Below, one piece after another: positions 26,168-34,196 of a stretch of 64,000 nucleotides of DNA. Numbering within the stretch: position 1 is the stretch's first letter; each line of letters opens with the position of its first letter. Both the position numbers and the translations under genes were made by a program. The notes below the pieces were generated by a model, which had not been told where the DNA came from, did no database searches, and was given only the letters and a program-made list of their open reading frames with translations. Source of the stretch: an uncultured Sphingomonadales bacterium (lineage in GTDB: Bacteria; Pseudomonadota; Alphaproteobacteria; Sphingomonadales; Sphingomonadaceae); assembly GCA_903839675.1 (NCBI GenBank), contig CAIMDB010000028.1, positions 326,301-390,300 of the forward strand. Direction: 5' to 3'.

Positions 26168-26533
26168 TTAGCAAACCGCGCGGCGGTTAAGCTCATGTCC
26201 CAAGGCGACAAGTATAACCCCGAAGACCGTGACCATCGCCTCGGTCCCATCATGCGGCAGGGAGAGAGCACCGAGCATCACGCCGAGACCCAGAGCGCCA
26301 ATCCACGCCGGCATGGCATAGCCGTGCGTCAGAACGCCGCGGCCAAGGCCGATCGCACCGAACAGGATCGCGAGCAGCAGGCCAACTTCATGGAAAAGCG
26401 GGTTGAGCAAGGCGCCACCGACGGAGGCGAGCATCGCGAAGAACACCGCCGTTGCCACGCAATGGGCGACGCAAAGGCCCGACAGGACAATAGCCCATCG
26501 GTCAAAACGTTCCCAAGTCGGTCGTGGCGTCAA
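26168..26533 (-). CDS. MerC-domain inner membrane protein
   Basis: From the TTG at 26533 the protein has 121 residues, four hydrophobic segments and the LSGLCVAHCVAT motif, whose two Cys (C-x3-C) are the metal-binding pair of the first helix in MerC. AGAGGA lies at suitable distance before TTG 26533; an upstream TTG at 26578 is also in frame. MerC proper imports mercuric ions, but no merR, merA or merP is present. Position directly before zur suggests a role in zinc or other divalent metal movement. It is divergent from ctaA. Confidence 0.72.
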   Translation of the reverse strand: MTPRPTWERFDRWAIVLSGLCVAHCVATAVFFAMLASVGGALLNPLFHEVGLLLAILFGAIGLGRGVLTHGYAMPAWIGALGLGVMLGALSLPHDGTEAMVTVFGVILVALGHELNRRAVC

Positions 26534-26696
26534 CGTGCGAGTCCTCTCACTTTGTCCCAGCCTATGCCATATCGCCAACCACGTTACAATATATCATCTG
26601 CATCTCTTTCATGTCGCTCGCTCTCCCTCTAACGACCCTTGCCCTTTGGTGAAGCCGGGCTTTCGCTGGTCTGGCCGCAGGTCTATAGGCGCCGCC

Positions 26697-27728
26697 ATGT
26701 CAGAAACCACAGCCCGTCCCCTTGCTATTGCCCGCTGGCTTTTTGCCGTTGCCAGCCTTGTTTTCATCATGGTCGTCATTGGCGGCATCACGCGCCTGAC
26801 TGAATCGGGTCTATCGATCACGGAATGGAAGCCCATCACAGGCGCCATCCCACCGCTGAACGAGGCAGACTGGCAGGCGGAATTCGCCAAGTATAAAAAC
26901 AGTTCCCAATATGTGCTGATGAACGCAGGCATGGACCTTGCCGCGTTTAAGTGGATCTACTTCTGGGAATTTTTCCACCGCCTGTTCGGACGCGTGATCG
27001 GCCTTGCTTTCCTCTTGCCGCTTATCTGGTTCGGTCTCAAGCGGGCCATCCCCGGTCGCCTAACCGGCCGTCTTGTCATCTTGCTCTTTCTGGGCGCCAT
27101 GCAGGGGCTGATCGGCTGGCTGATGGTGAAAAGCGGCCTTGTCGACCGCGTCAACGTGCAGCCGGTGATGCTCGCCGCGCATCTGACGATGGCGCTATTG
27201 TTACTATCGGCCCTCGCCTGGACGGCATTGGACTGTCTTGAGATCCACCGCGGTGCCACTGCACCTCTCGCAAAGATGACGCCCTTTGCACTGCTGACGG
27301 GCGCGGTGCTCTTCTTCCAGATCATCTGGGGTGCGCTGACGGCAGGCATGCGCGCGGGGCAGGTGTCGAACACATGGCCATTGATGAACGACCATTTCGT
27401 TCCGGAAGGCATCGATTGGGCCAAGGGCGCGCTTTATGCCGTCACGCATGACCCCTTCCTCGTCCACTTCATTCACCGCTGGTGGGCATGGGTTGTCGTC
27501 GGCGTGCTGGTCGTCCTTGCCCGCAAGCTCAAAGCGCAAGGCGCACGTCGCGTCTCGATTGCCGTGCACAGCAGCTTCGGCACGCAGATTCTGCTCGGTA
27601 TTGCGACCGTGATGACGGGTGTGAATATCGTCTTTGCTGTGCTGCATCAGGCCGTCGGCGCGCTGGTTGTCATCGCTACAATCTGGGGCCTGCACACCCT
27701 TGGCCGCCGCGAAACTAAGGTCTCTTAA
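26697..27728 (+). CDS. ctaA: Heme A synthase (CtaA/COX15)
   Basis: The 343-residue protein has about eight membrane helices and the COX15/CtaA marks: GGITRLTESGLSITEWKPITG after helix 1, EFFHRLFGR with a heme-ligand His, LAAHLTMALLLL, FIHRWWAW and VLHQAVGALVV. It hydroxylates heme O to heme A for cytochrome aa3 oxidase in the inner membrane. ATG 26697 precedes the first helix; longer frames upstream have no membrane signal. The 343-residue form is the type 2 CtaA usual in alphaproteobacteria. Confidence 0.93.
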   Translation: MSETTARPLAIARWLFAVASLVFIMVVIGGITRLTESGLSITEWKPITGAIPPLNEADWQAEFAKYKNSSQYVLMNAGMDLAAFKWIYFWEFFHRLFGRVIGLAFLLPLIWFGLKRAIPGRLTGRLVILLFLGAMQGLIGWLMVKSGLVDRVNVQPVMLAAHLTMALLLLSALAWTALDCLEIHRGATAPLAKMTPFALLTGAVLFFQIIWGALTAGMRAGQVSNTWPLMNDHFVPEGIDWAKGALYAVTHDPFLVHFIHRWWAWVVVGVLVVLARKLKAQGARRVSIAVHSSFGTQILLGIATVMTGVNIVFAVLHQAVGALVVIATIWGLHTLGRRETKVS

Positions 27729-27800
27729 TCCGAACGGTATTATTTTACCCGTTTGGAAAAGCCTGCAAAAGCTTGACTCAGCGGTCATGTGCTGCAAAAG

Positions 27801-27838
27801 GCGCCCCATCGTCGCTGCCTTTCGGGGCGGCGCGTTTT
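27801..27838 (+). promoter_or_regulatory. GC-rich hairpin with T run in the rplM leader
   Basis: GCGCCCC (27801-27807) can pair with GGGGCGGCGC (27824-27833), leaving a small bulge, and TTTT follows. It lies about 30 bases before the rplM start, so it looks like an attenuator or a protein-binding leader rather than an end-of-gene terminator. A TTGACT box at 27773 may be part of the promoter; no clear -10 was seen. Confidence 0.45.
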
Positions 27839-27866
27839 CGTTTTACCGTCAAGAGGACGCATCCTT

Positions 27867-28346
27867 ATGAAGGCGCTCACCCGCGTGACCAAACCGGCAA
27901 AGCCGGCAGAAGTCGAAAAGCAGTGGCACATCATCGACGCCGAAGGGCTCGTTGTTGGCCGTCTCGCAAGCATCATTGCCAACGTTCTGCGTGGCAAGAC
28001 CAAGCCAAGCTACACCCCCCATGTCGATTGCGGTGACAATGTCATCGTCATCAACGCAGACAAGGTGCGCTTCACCGGCCGCAAGCTGGGCCAGAAGATC
28101 TATTACAAGCACACCGGTTATGCCGGCGGCATCAAGTCGATCACGGCAGCCAAGGTTCTTGAAGGCCGCTTCCCGGAGCGCGTTCTTGAAAAGGCCGTGG
28201 AACGCATGATCCCACGTGGCCCGCTGGGTCGTCAGCAGATGCGCAACCTGCGTCTCTATGCCGGCACAGAGCATCCGCACGCCGCACAGAACCCCAACGT
28301 CCTCGACGTCGCGTCGATGAACCGCAAGAACAAGGTGGGTGCATAA
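27867..28346 (+). CDS. rplM: Ribosomal protein L13 (uL13)
   Basis: The 159-residue protein matches L13: [66 protein letters not shown] and [16 protein letters not shown]. It is an early-assembling protein of the 50S subunit. AAGAGGA lies before ATG 27867. The stop shares one base with the rpsI start, the usual rplM-rpsI operon. Confidence 0.97.
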   Translation: MKALTRVTKPAKPAEVEKQWHIIDAEGLVVGRLASIIANVLRGKTKPSYTPHVDCGDNVIVINADKVRFTGRKLGQKIYYKHTGYAGGIKSITAAKVLEGRFPERVLEKAVERMIPRGPLGRQQMRNLRLYAGTEHPHAAQNPNVLDVASMNRKNKVGA

Positions 28347-28912
28347 TGTCCGACACCGATACCCGTCAGTCGCTCGCTGATCTCGGCGATCTCACCAAGG
28401 CTGCTGCAGAAGCACCTGCCGCTGTGGAAGCGCCCGCCGCTGAAGCAGCTGCTGCAGACGAAGCTCCTGCCGCTCCGGTCGTTCAGACCCCAACGATGCC
28501 ACTTCGCGAACGTGAAGTTGACGCGCAGGGCCGTTCCTATGCAACCGGCCGTCGTAAGGACGCCGTTGCCCGCGTCTGGGTGAAGCCCGGCACCGGCAAG
28601 ATCACGGTCAATGGCCGCGATCAGGAAGTCTATTTCGCACGTCCGACGCTGCGTCTCGTCATGAACCAGGTGTTCGGCATTGCCGATCGCGAAGGTCAGT
28701 ATGACGTTGTCGCAACGGTCAAGGGCGGTGGCCTTTCGGGTCAGGCCGGCGCTGTAAAGCACGGCATCAGCCAGGCGCTGACCAAGCAGGAGCCTGCGCT
28801 CCGCTCGGTCGTCAAGGCCGCTGGCTTCCTGACCCGCGATAGCCGCGCTGTTGAACGTAAGAAGTACGGCAAGGCCAAGGCGCGTAAGAGCTTCCAGTTC
28901 TCGAAGCGTTAA
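28346..28912 (+). CDS. rpsI: Ribosomal protein S9 (uS9) with N-terminal extension
   Basis: The 188-residue protein carries the normal S9 sequence from about residue 60 ([18 protein letters not shown]) to the end ([17 protein letters not shown], the tail that reaches the P-site tRNA). The first ~58 residues are an acidic Ala/Glu/Pro-rich extension not found in E. coli S9 and seen in sphingomonads and relatives. ATG overlaps the rplM stop by one base. A terminator follows. Confidence 0.96.
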   Translation: MSDTDTRQSLADLGDLTKAAAEAPAAVEAPAAEAAAADEAPAAPVVQTPTMPLREREVDAQGRSYATGRRKDAVARVWVKPGTGKITVNGRDQEVYFARPTLRLVMNQVFGIADREGQYDVVATVKGGGLSGQAGAVKHGISQALTKQEPALRSVVKAAGFLTRDSRAVERKKYGKAKARKSFQFSKR

Positions 28913-28946
28913 GCTTTGGCGGGGTCACACCCGCAGATCGAAACAG

Positions 28947-28979
28947 AAAAGGGGCTGGCCGCAAGGCTGGCCCCTTTTT
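28947..28979 (+). terminator. Intrinsic terminator of rplM-rpsI
   Basis: AAAAGGGGC pairs with GCCCCTTTT around an inner GCC-GCAA-GGC stem with a small internal loop, and the T run continues. It lies about 35 bases after the rpsI stop. Confidence 0.85.
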
Positions 28980-28998
28980 GTATCAGCAGCGGTTGCCT

Positions 28999-29319
28999 TC
29001 AGCCTTGCTGGCGGCGTGGGACATGTTGGGCAGATTCCTGGGCATAAGCGTCCATCACGTCATTTGCCCAGCCCGTCAGATCATATTTACGGACGCGGCG
29101 ATCCGCCGACCCATGTTCCACCTGCAGAATGTCGACCGCCACAAGCCGCTTGAGAATCAAGCTAAACGCGGCAGAAGACGCACGCGACGCGGCCCGCAAT
29201 GCAGCGGACGGCGTTGGCCCGCGCTCATAGAGACGCAAGATAATTTCGAATTCGGGCGTCATCGCACGCAGTCGGAGCGCCTGTTCGACCTTATCGAGAC
29301 CTTCGCTTAATTGACCCAT
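28999..29319 (-). CDS. Small winged-helix (MarR-like) protein
   Basis: The 106-residue protein has a helix-turn-helix (ALRAASRASSAAFSLILKRLVAVDIL) followed by a wing rich in charge (EHGSADRRVRKYDLTG), the layout of MarR-type regulators. The long dimerisation helices of true MarR proteins are missing. It lies 15 bases after a second winged-helix gene on the same strand and probably shares its transcript. Targets are unknown; the region upstream of its partner contains a nested palindrome (29896-29937). Confidence 0.6.
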   Translation of the reverse strand: MGQLSEGLDKVEQALRLRAMTPEFEIILRLYERGPTPSAALRAASRASSAAFSLILKRLVAVDILQVEHGSADRRVRKYDLTGWANDVMDAYAQESAQHVPRRQQG

Positions 29320-29334
29320 TGCCTGCCCATTTTC

Positions 29335-29769
29335 TTAAGCCCCATGAGAAAGATGACGGGGCAATTGTGCCGTCTGATGAGATAACCGCAGCCCTGCCGG
29401 TCCTGTTCCATCCCCGACGAGAGGACCCTCAAAGACGCCGGCGGACCGGATCTCAGCTTCAAGCGCAAACAGGGTGCGCCTGACGGACAGCGTGAGATTA
29501 AGATTGTGGCGATCAGCGTCCACCGCATCTGTCCCCCCGGAGACAACGGAGGCACGTTTCAAACGGCGCAGACGCAGATAAAAGGTCAATCGAGACAGGC
29601 TGACAAACGCCCGCACCTGTGCGGCAGGGCGAACGCCCGCGAAATAGAGCGCCGAGATGATGCGCAGATCATCCGGGTCAAGCTTCACACCCAAGCGCAG
29701 CGCAACCGCACCTGCCGGGCTTCCTTCATCGAGCATTCCGCGACCAATTTTGTTTGCTAGCCGCCCCAT
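29335..29769 (-). CDS. Winged-helix-like protein of unknown role
   Basis: The 144-residue protein (from ATG 29769) contains DDLRIISALYFAGVRPAAQVRAFVSLSRLTFYLRLRRLKRA, which reads as a helix-turn-helix with recognition helix, then a wing-like strand pair (NLTLSVRRTLFALEAEI). The frame is open to an ATG at 29895, giving 186 residues with a very basic N-terminus; no good ribosome-binding site precedes either start, so the start is uncertain. It pairs with the smaller protein downstream; two adjacent regulators of similar type may act on each other or together. Confidence 0.55.
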   Translation of the reverse strand: MGRLANKIGRGMLDEGSPAGAVALRLGVKLDPDDLRIISALYFAGVRPAAQVRAFVSLSRLTFYLRLRRLKRASVVSGGTDAVDADRHNLNLTLSVRRTLFALEAEIRSAGVFEGPLVGDGTGPAGLRLSHQTAQLPRHLSHGA

Positions 29770-29895
29770 GCGACCCCAACCACGGTCGCGAATAGTCTTA
29801 AATTTGGACCTGTTTTGTGGCCTTCCCGCTTTTGGTGTCCGCACCCTGCGCTGCAGTTTCACACCCCTCCGCTTTGGACATACTTTATACGGCAT

Positions 29896-29937
29896 TTGTT
29901 GTCACATTGGTTTCAAAATACTGAAAAAAGACAACAA
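29896..29937. promoter_or_regulatory. Nested inverted repeat between divergent genes
   Basis: TTGTTGTC (29896-29903) and GACAACAA (29930-29937) form an outer 8-bp dyad; TTTCA (29911-29915) and TGAAA (29922-29926) form an inner one with nearly the same centre. It lies between the winged-helix genes and the lipoprotein gene at 30017, a likely operator or promoter region. Confidence 0.5.
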
Positions 29938-30016
29938 TCTCTGCCAGTTCGGCGGCGCTGCATAGACAGCGGGGCGGTGTCTTCTTACCCTTTCTCAAGG
30001 CACTGAGGAGACCACC

Positions 30017-30535
30017 ATGACGAAGTTCAACATTCTGGCAGGCATCACCTGCACGCTGATGGTGACAGGCTGCGCCAACCGCACGCCGCTGCAACCGGAC
30101 CGGGCGGTGTTCAATGTCGATGGTAGCTATCAGCGCAAGTTTTACAGCCAGTCGATCGAAACCACGTTCGACCGGACAGTCGCGGTGTTCCGCGAAGCGA
30201 ATTATAAACTCGACATTGTCGACCGCGCGACCGGGCAGATCAGCGGGCGCCGGGGAAAAACCGGTGACAAGGGCGCGACTAACGACACAGACCTGCGCTT
30301 CTCAGCGCTCATTTTGCCAGAGCCAGGTGGCAGCCAAGTGGCCCTGCGGATTGTCCAGATTGCCAATCAGGGCGTTCCCCTTATCTCACAATCCAAGACA
30401 GAGATCGTACTGAACCAGCCCGAGCTCTACGCCTATATCTTCCGCCGTATTGAATCTCTGACAGTCAACGCCGCGACGACAATGGGCGACCAAGCTGATT
30501 TAGCGCCGATGCCGGAACCTGCCGTCCAACAATAA
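30017..30535 (+). CDS. Lipoprotein of unknown function
   Basis: The 172-residue protein has a lipoprotein signal with lipobox VTGC (Cys about 19) and a mature part of mixed alpha/beta character (TTFDRTVAVFREANYKLDIVDRATGQISGR). This resembles small periplasmic lipoproteins that carry an amyloid-/BON-like or DUF4810-like fold, but no family is assigned. GAGGAG precedes the ATG. It is divergent from the winged-helix pair across the nested palindrome. Confidence 0.68.
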   Translation: MTKFNILAGITCTLMVTGCANRTPLQPDRAVFNVDGSYQRKFYSQSIETTFDRTVAVFREANYKLDIVDRATGQISGRRGKTGDKGATNDTDLRFSALILPEPGGSQVALRIVQIANQGVPLISQSKTEIVLNQPELYAYIFRRIESLTVNAATTMGDQADLAPMPEPAVQQ

Positions 30536-30561
30536 GGCAAAGTCCGCCCGGCCAAAGTCTG

Positions 30562-30897
30562 TCAGGTTGCCGCTTTCGGATATAGCCGGGCGATGTGCTC
30601 CAATACGGCGATATGAAGCGGTTGGGTGAAGGCACAGCCATAGGCTTGGCCAGTTGCCCAGACGACGCGGCTTTCCAAGGGTGAAAGACCCGGAATTGTG
30701 AGCCAGACAAGGGAATTGAGCGAGACGCGATAATGCGTCTCGCACCGAAATCCGTCTGTCGATAGATCACTGACCAGCACATCGAATTTGCTGAAGCTTT
30801 GTTCCCGCAAACTGGCTTGCATGCGAACAGCTACACGTTCGGCCCGCCGCGGCGCATCGACTGCAAAATCGTCGCCGGTCTGATAAAAGCCTGCCAT
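30562..30897 (-). CDS. PilZ-domain protein
   Basis: The 111-residue protein has the PilZ c-di-GMP-binding pattern: an Arg-rich N-terminal motif (RRAERVAVR, standing for RxxxR) followed by a strand with DLSTDGFRCE, the D/NxSxxG motif. It would bind c-di-GMP as a single-domain effector in the cytoplasm. The EAL phosphodiesterase at 12772 would lower its ligand. It stands alone between a lipoprotein gene and purC. Confidence 0.78.
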   Translation of the reverse strand: MAGFYQTGDDFAVDAPRRAERVAVRMQASLREQSFSKFDVLVSDLSTDGFRCETHYRVSLNSLVWLTIPGLSPLESRVVWATGQAYGCAFTQPLHIAVLEHIARLYPKAAT

Positions 30898-30980
30898 GAT
30901 GGTGGCGCCTCCCTTCAGAATGGAGGCACCTTAGGCGGCTTATGCTTTACAAATGATTGACGGGCTATGTGCCGGGGATA

Positions 30981-31760
30981 TCAGTCGCGCAGCTTCTTGC
31001 GGTGCGTTTCCAGATCCAGCACGGCATTGTCCGACCCTTCGGGGAGCAGGCCCATGCGGCGCGCCACTTCCTGATAGGCCTCAACCTCACCGCCCAGATC
31101 GCGACGGAACCGGTCCTTGTCCAGCTTTTCGCCTGAAGTCATGTCCCACAAACGACACCCGTCGGGACTGATTTCGTCGGCCAGGATGATGCGGGCATAG
31201 TCATTTTCCCACAACCGTCCGAACTCCAGCTTGAAGTCAACCAGACGGATGCCGATGCCTGCGAACATGCCGGCCATGAAGTCGTTGATGCGGATTGCCA
31301 TGTCGGCAATGTCATGCAGCTCTTCCTGGCTCGCCCAACCGAAGCAGGCGATGTGCTCTTCGGTGATCAGCGGATCACCCAGCGCGTCGTCCTTGTAATA
31401 ATATTCAAGGATCGTGCGGCTGAGCGGCGTGCCTTCTTCAATGCCATAGCGCTTCGACAGCGAGCCTGCGGCCACGTTGCGGACGACGACTTCGATTGGG
31501 ACGATCTCAACCTGACGAACAAGCTGTTCGCGCATGTTGAGGCGCTTGATGAAGTGGGTCGGGATGCCGATATTGCCGAGCAGCGTGAAGACATGCTCTG
31601 AAATGCGGTTGTTGATGACGCCCTTGCCGTTGATCGTGCCCTTTTTCTGGGCATTGAACGCGGTCGCATCATCCTTAAAATATTGGATGAGCGTTCCCGG
31701 TTCCGGACCTTCGTAAAGGATCTTGGCTTTGCCTTCGTAAATCTGGCGGCGACGGGTCAT
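30981..31760 (-). CDS. purC: Phosphoribosylaminoimidazole-succinocarboxamide synthase
   Basis: The 259-residue protein matches SAICAR synthase: [58 protein letters not shown] and [12 protein letters not shown]. It joins aspartate to CAIR with ATP in purine synthesis. It is monocistronic on this strand. A 7-bp CCCCGGC/GCCGGGG pairing in its leader (about 31793-31832) has no T run and no known match. Confidence 0.96.
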   Translation of the reverse strand: MTRRRQIYEGKAKILYEGPEPGTLIQYFKDDATAFNAQKKGTINGKGVINNRISEHVFTLLGNIGIPTHFIKRLNMREQLVRQVEIVPIEVVVRNVAAGSLSKRYGIEEGTPLSRTILEYYYKDDALGDPLITEEHIACFGWASQEELHDIADMAIRINDFMAGMFAGIGIRLVDFKLEFGRLWENDYARIILADEISPDGCRLWDMTSGEKLDKDRFRRDLGGEVEAYQEVARRMGLLPEGSDNAVLDLETHRKKLRD

Positions 31761-31987
31761 TCGGCAATCCTGACTTCGATCTAAAGCGCGAAACCCCGGC
31801 GGGCGGGACGATCAGTCCGCGCTGTTGCCGGGGCGCGATGGACCTTTAGCGCATGCTGCTGCCAAGGGCAATGTTGCGCTGTACCGCAAACCGCCCTTCC
31901 ATTCAGCTCTGTGAAACAACCCATTGATTAGAAAGTTGGTTAAGAGGGCGCAGCGAGTGTCGTTGCCGCCCCTATTGGAGACAGACC

Positions 31988-32593
31988 GTGAAAAAGACTT
32001 TGCTGATCGCCGGGATCGCCGCCCTCACCACAGCGCCCCTCATCGCGCAGGGGATGCGGGATCATGAGGGCCATGGCATGATGGCAACAGAACCCATGAC
32101 ACGCACCGATGTTGAAGCGCGGGCAAAGGCCCGTTTTGCCGAGATGGACGCCAATAAGGATGGCGCTGTAACGCAGGCCGAGATTGCCGACACGCGCACC
32201 GAGCACATGTCGAAAATGCAGGGCGAGATGTTCACAAAAATGGATGCCGACAAGAACGGCAGCATCAGCCGCGCCGAATTTGACGCGCATCACCAGCACA
32301 TGATGTCTGACGGCATGGCACCGCCGCCCATGGCCGGTCACGGCGGAATGAAGCGGAAGCATATGGGCCATGGCGAAGGCGGCAAAGGTCGCATGGGCCG
32401 GATGGAAGACCGTATGTTCGGTATGGCCGATGCGAATAAAGATGGCATCGTGACCGAGGCCGAAGCGGCGCAGGCCGCTCTTGCCCGTTTTGACAAGGTC
32501 GACACCGACAAGGACGGCTCCATAAATGATGCCGAACGCAAGGCAGCGCGGGAGATGATGCGCGCAGAATGGAAAGCTAAAAAGGCAAACTAA
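31988..32593 (+). CDS. Exported EF-hand protein
   Basis: The 201-residue protein has a signal peptide (1-20, ending LIAQ) and four EF-hand loops starting at Asp 54 (DANKDGAVTQAE), Asp 86 (DADKNGSISRAE), Asp 148 (DANKDGIVTEAE) and Asp 172 (DTDKDGSINDAE). They are arranged as two pairs with a Met/His/Gly-rich linker (105-140). It is probably a periplasmic calcium-binding protein. The start is GTG with GGAGA before it. Role unknown; the Met/His linker could also bind other metals. Confidence 0.85.
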   Translation: MKKTLLIAGIAALTTAPLIAQGMRDHEGHGMMATEPMTRTDVEARAKARFAEMDANKDGAVTQAEIADTRTEHMSKMQGEMFTKMDADKNGSISRAEFDAHHQHMMSDGMAPPPMAGHGGMKRKHMGHGEGGKGRMGRMEDRMFGMADANKDGIVTEAEAAQAALARFDKVDTDKDGSINDAERKAAREMMRAEWKAKKAN

Positions 32594-32631
32594 ACCATCG
32601 CTCAGGCCCGCGCTTCACAGGGGAGCGCGGG

Positions 32632-33381
32632 TCAGATGCCGGCATACCATTGGTAACCGGACCCATCTTCCCAATAGCCACCCTTGTCGCCCCGGACTGT
32701 TGAAAGGTCGGCGACCGCTTCAATCCGTTCCACATATTTGGCCTGCTTATAGCCCAATTGGCGCTCAACCCGGAGTCGCACGGGCGCGCCATGGCCGACG
32801 CTCAGCACCTGCCCGTTGAGCGCCCAGGCGAGGATCGTCTGCGGATGCAACGCGTCGATCAGGTCGATGCTTTCATAATACATCTCCCCCGTCCCCATGC
32901 GGTCCGCGCAGTGAAACACCAGATAGCGCGCCTGTGGCTTCAGCCCGGCCGCATCGAGCAGCAGCTTGAGCGGAGCACCTGTCCATTCCCCAATGGCGCT
33001 CCACCCTTCCACGCAATCATGCCGGGTAATCTGCGTCCGATTCGGCATCTGCTGCAGCTGCGCCGGCGACACAGAAAATGGCCGCGCCACAAGACCCTCG
33101 ACCCGCAGCCGCCAGTTCACGAACTTTTCCGCTGTGTGTTGGGCATAAGCCTCGCCCGCAGGCACGTGCGTGCCATTGACGCGGAAGATGGGCGAAATCT
33201 GTGTCCGGTCAAACTCCGGCGCAAGGGCAGACCGTTGTTGCAGGGACCGCTGGATCGCGAAATTGCCCTTTTCGCCAAGCTTCAGCACCTCACGAAAGGT
33301 CGGGTTTTGGCCGAGCTTGTCACACCCGGTGACAAGGCCGGCGCCTGCAGTGAGCAGCAGATTGCGACGTGTGAGGATCAT
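32632..33381 (-). CDS. Molybdopterin-dependent oxidoreductase (sulfite oxidase fold)
   Basis: The 249-residue protein has a Tat-type lipoprotein start (LTRRNLLL, then VTGC with Cys 20) and the sulfite-oxidase/YedY fold. The Mo-ligand Cys lies in HDCVEGWSAIGEW (Cys 123), and VGHGAPVRLRVERQLGYK follows. It is probably periplasmic. It starts four bases inside the stop of a cytochrome b gene, which would supply electrons, as MsrQ does for MsrP in E. coli. The sequence is closer to short YedY-like proteins than to true MsrP, so the substrate is open. Confidence 0.83.
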   Translation of the reverse strand: MILTRRNLLLTAGAGLVTGCDKLGQNPTFREVLKLGEKGNFAIQRSLQQRSALAPEFDRTQISPIFRVNGTHVPAGEAYAQHTAEKFVNWRLRVEGLVARPFSVSPAQLQQMPNRTQITRHDCVEGWSAIGEWTGAPLKLLLDAAGLKPQARYLVFHCADRMGTGEMYYESIDLIDALHPQTILAWALNGQVLSVGHGAPVRLRVERQLGYKQAKYVERIEAVADLSTVRGDKGGYWEDGSGYQWYAGI

Positions 33382-34091
33382 GACCGTTCTCCCGATATCC
33401 GGAACCAGCCGGTGATCATGGACCGCACTTCGTTGATTGGCCCTGCCAGCACCACCAGTACCAGATGGACGGCAATAAACAGGGCCATTCCACCGGCGCA
33501 GATGAAATGAATGGACCGCGCGGACTGCCGCCCACCGAACAAATCTATCAGCCAGGGCAGAACCGCGTTCATGCCCGGCGACAGTGTCAGGCCCGTCAGA
33601 ATGAGGAGCGGCAACAGCACGAACAACACCAGCGAATAGGTGATCTTCTGCAAGGGGTTATAGCCGCCGCCCGGCGTTTCGAAGTTCAAGTGCAAATGCC
33701 GCTTCACATCCTCCCACAGATGCGACGGCGCGACCTCCTTTACGCCAAGCGCAATGTCGCGCCTGAAATGCCCGTTCATCACCGCGCGCGGCATGAAGAA
33801 GAGCAGCCCAAAGGCAAACACCCAGGCAAAGGCGAAATGCCATTCACGGGCCAGCGCGAGGTTATAGCCGGTCGGGATCGTCGCCCAGCCGGGAAAGCGC
33901 GGCAAAGTGAGCCAGGCGGCATCGAAGTTCGCGCCATAATGCCCCCAGTAAAGCCGGGGGTGCGCATTTGAGATGGTGAGCCCTGACATCAGCAGGACAA
34001 TGACCGCGACAGCGTTGATCCAATGCCACAGCCGCGTGGACAGCCTGTGCCTGAAAATCTTGCCGTCTCGTTCCGTTCCCGGACTTGGCAT
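33378..34091 (-). CDS. Cytochrome b561-like membrane subunit
   Basis: The 237-residue protein has four to five membrane helices with heme-ligand His in RLWHWINAVAV, LAREWHFAFAW and IHFICAGGMALFIAVHLVL. It belongs to the hydrogenase/formate dehydrogenase-type b cytochromes. It overlaps the Moco oxidoreductase by four bases (ATGA) and would pass quinol electrons to it at the periplasmic face. It is divergent from the flavoprotein at 34197. Confidence 0.85.
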   Translation of the reverse strand: MPSPGTERDGKIFRHRLSTRLWHWINAVAVIVLLMSGLTISNAHPRLYWGHYGANFDAAWLTLPRFPGWATIPTGYNLALAREWHFAFAWVFAFGLLFFMPRAVMNGHFRRDIALGVKEVAPSHLWEDVKRHLHLNFETPGGGYNPLQKITYSLVLFVLLPLLILTGLTLSPGMNAVLPWLIDLFGGRQSARSIHFICAGGMALFIAVHLVLVVLAGPINEVRSMITGWFRISGERS

Positions 34092-34196
34092 AGCGCCCTC
34101 CCAATCTGCGCTTATGGTCGTTTAATCAGCCACAGGATGCAAGCTGCGATCAACCGCGTGTTTGTGATGCGCGCTTTGTTGCTCTAGGGCGCCCGC

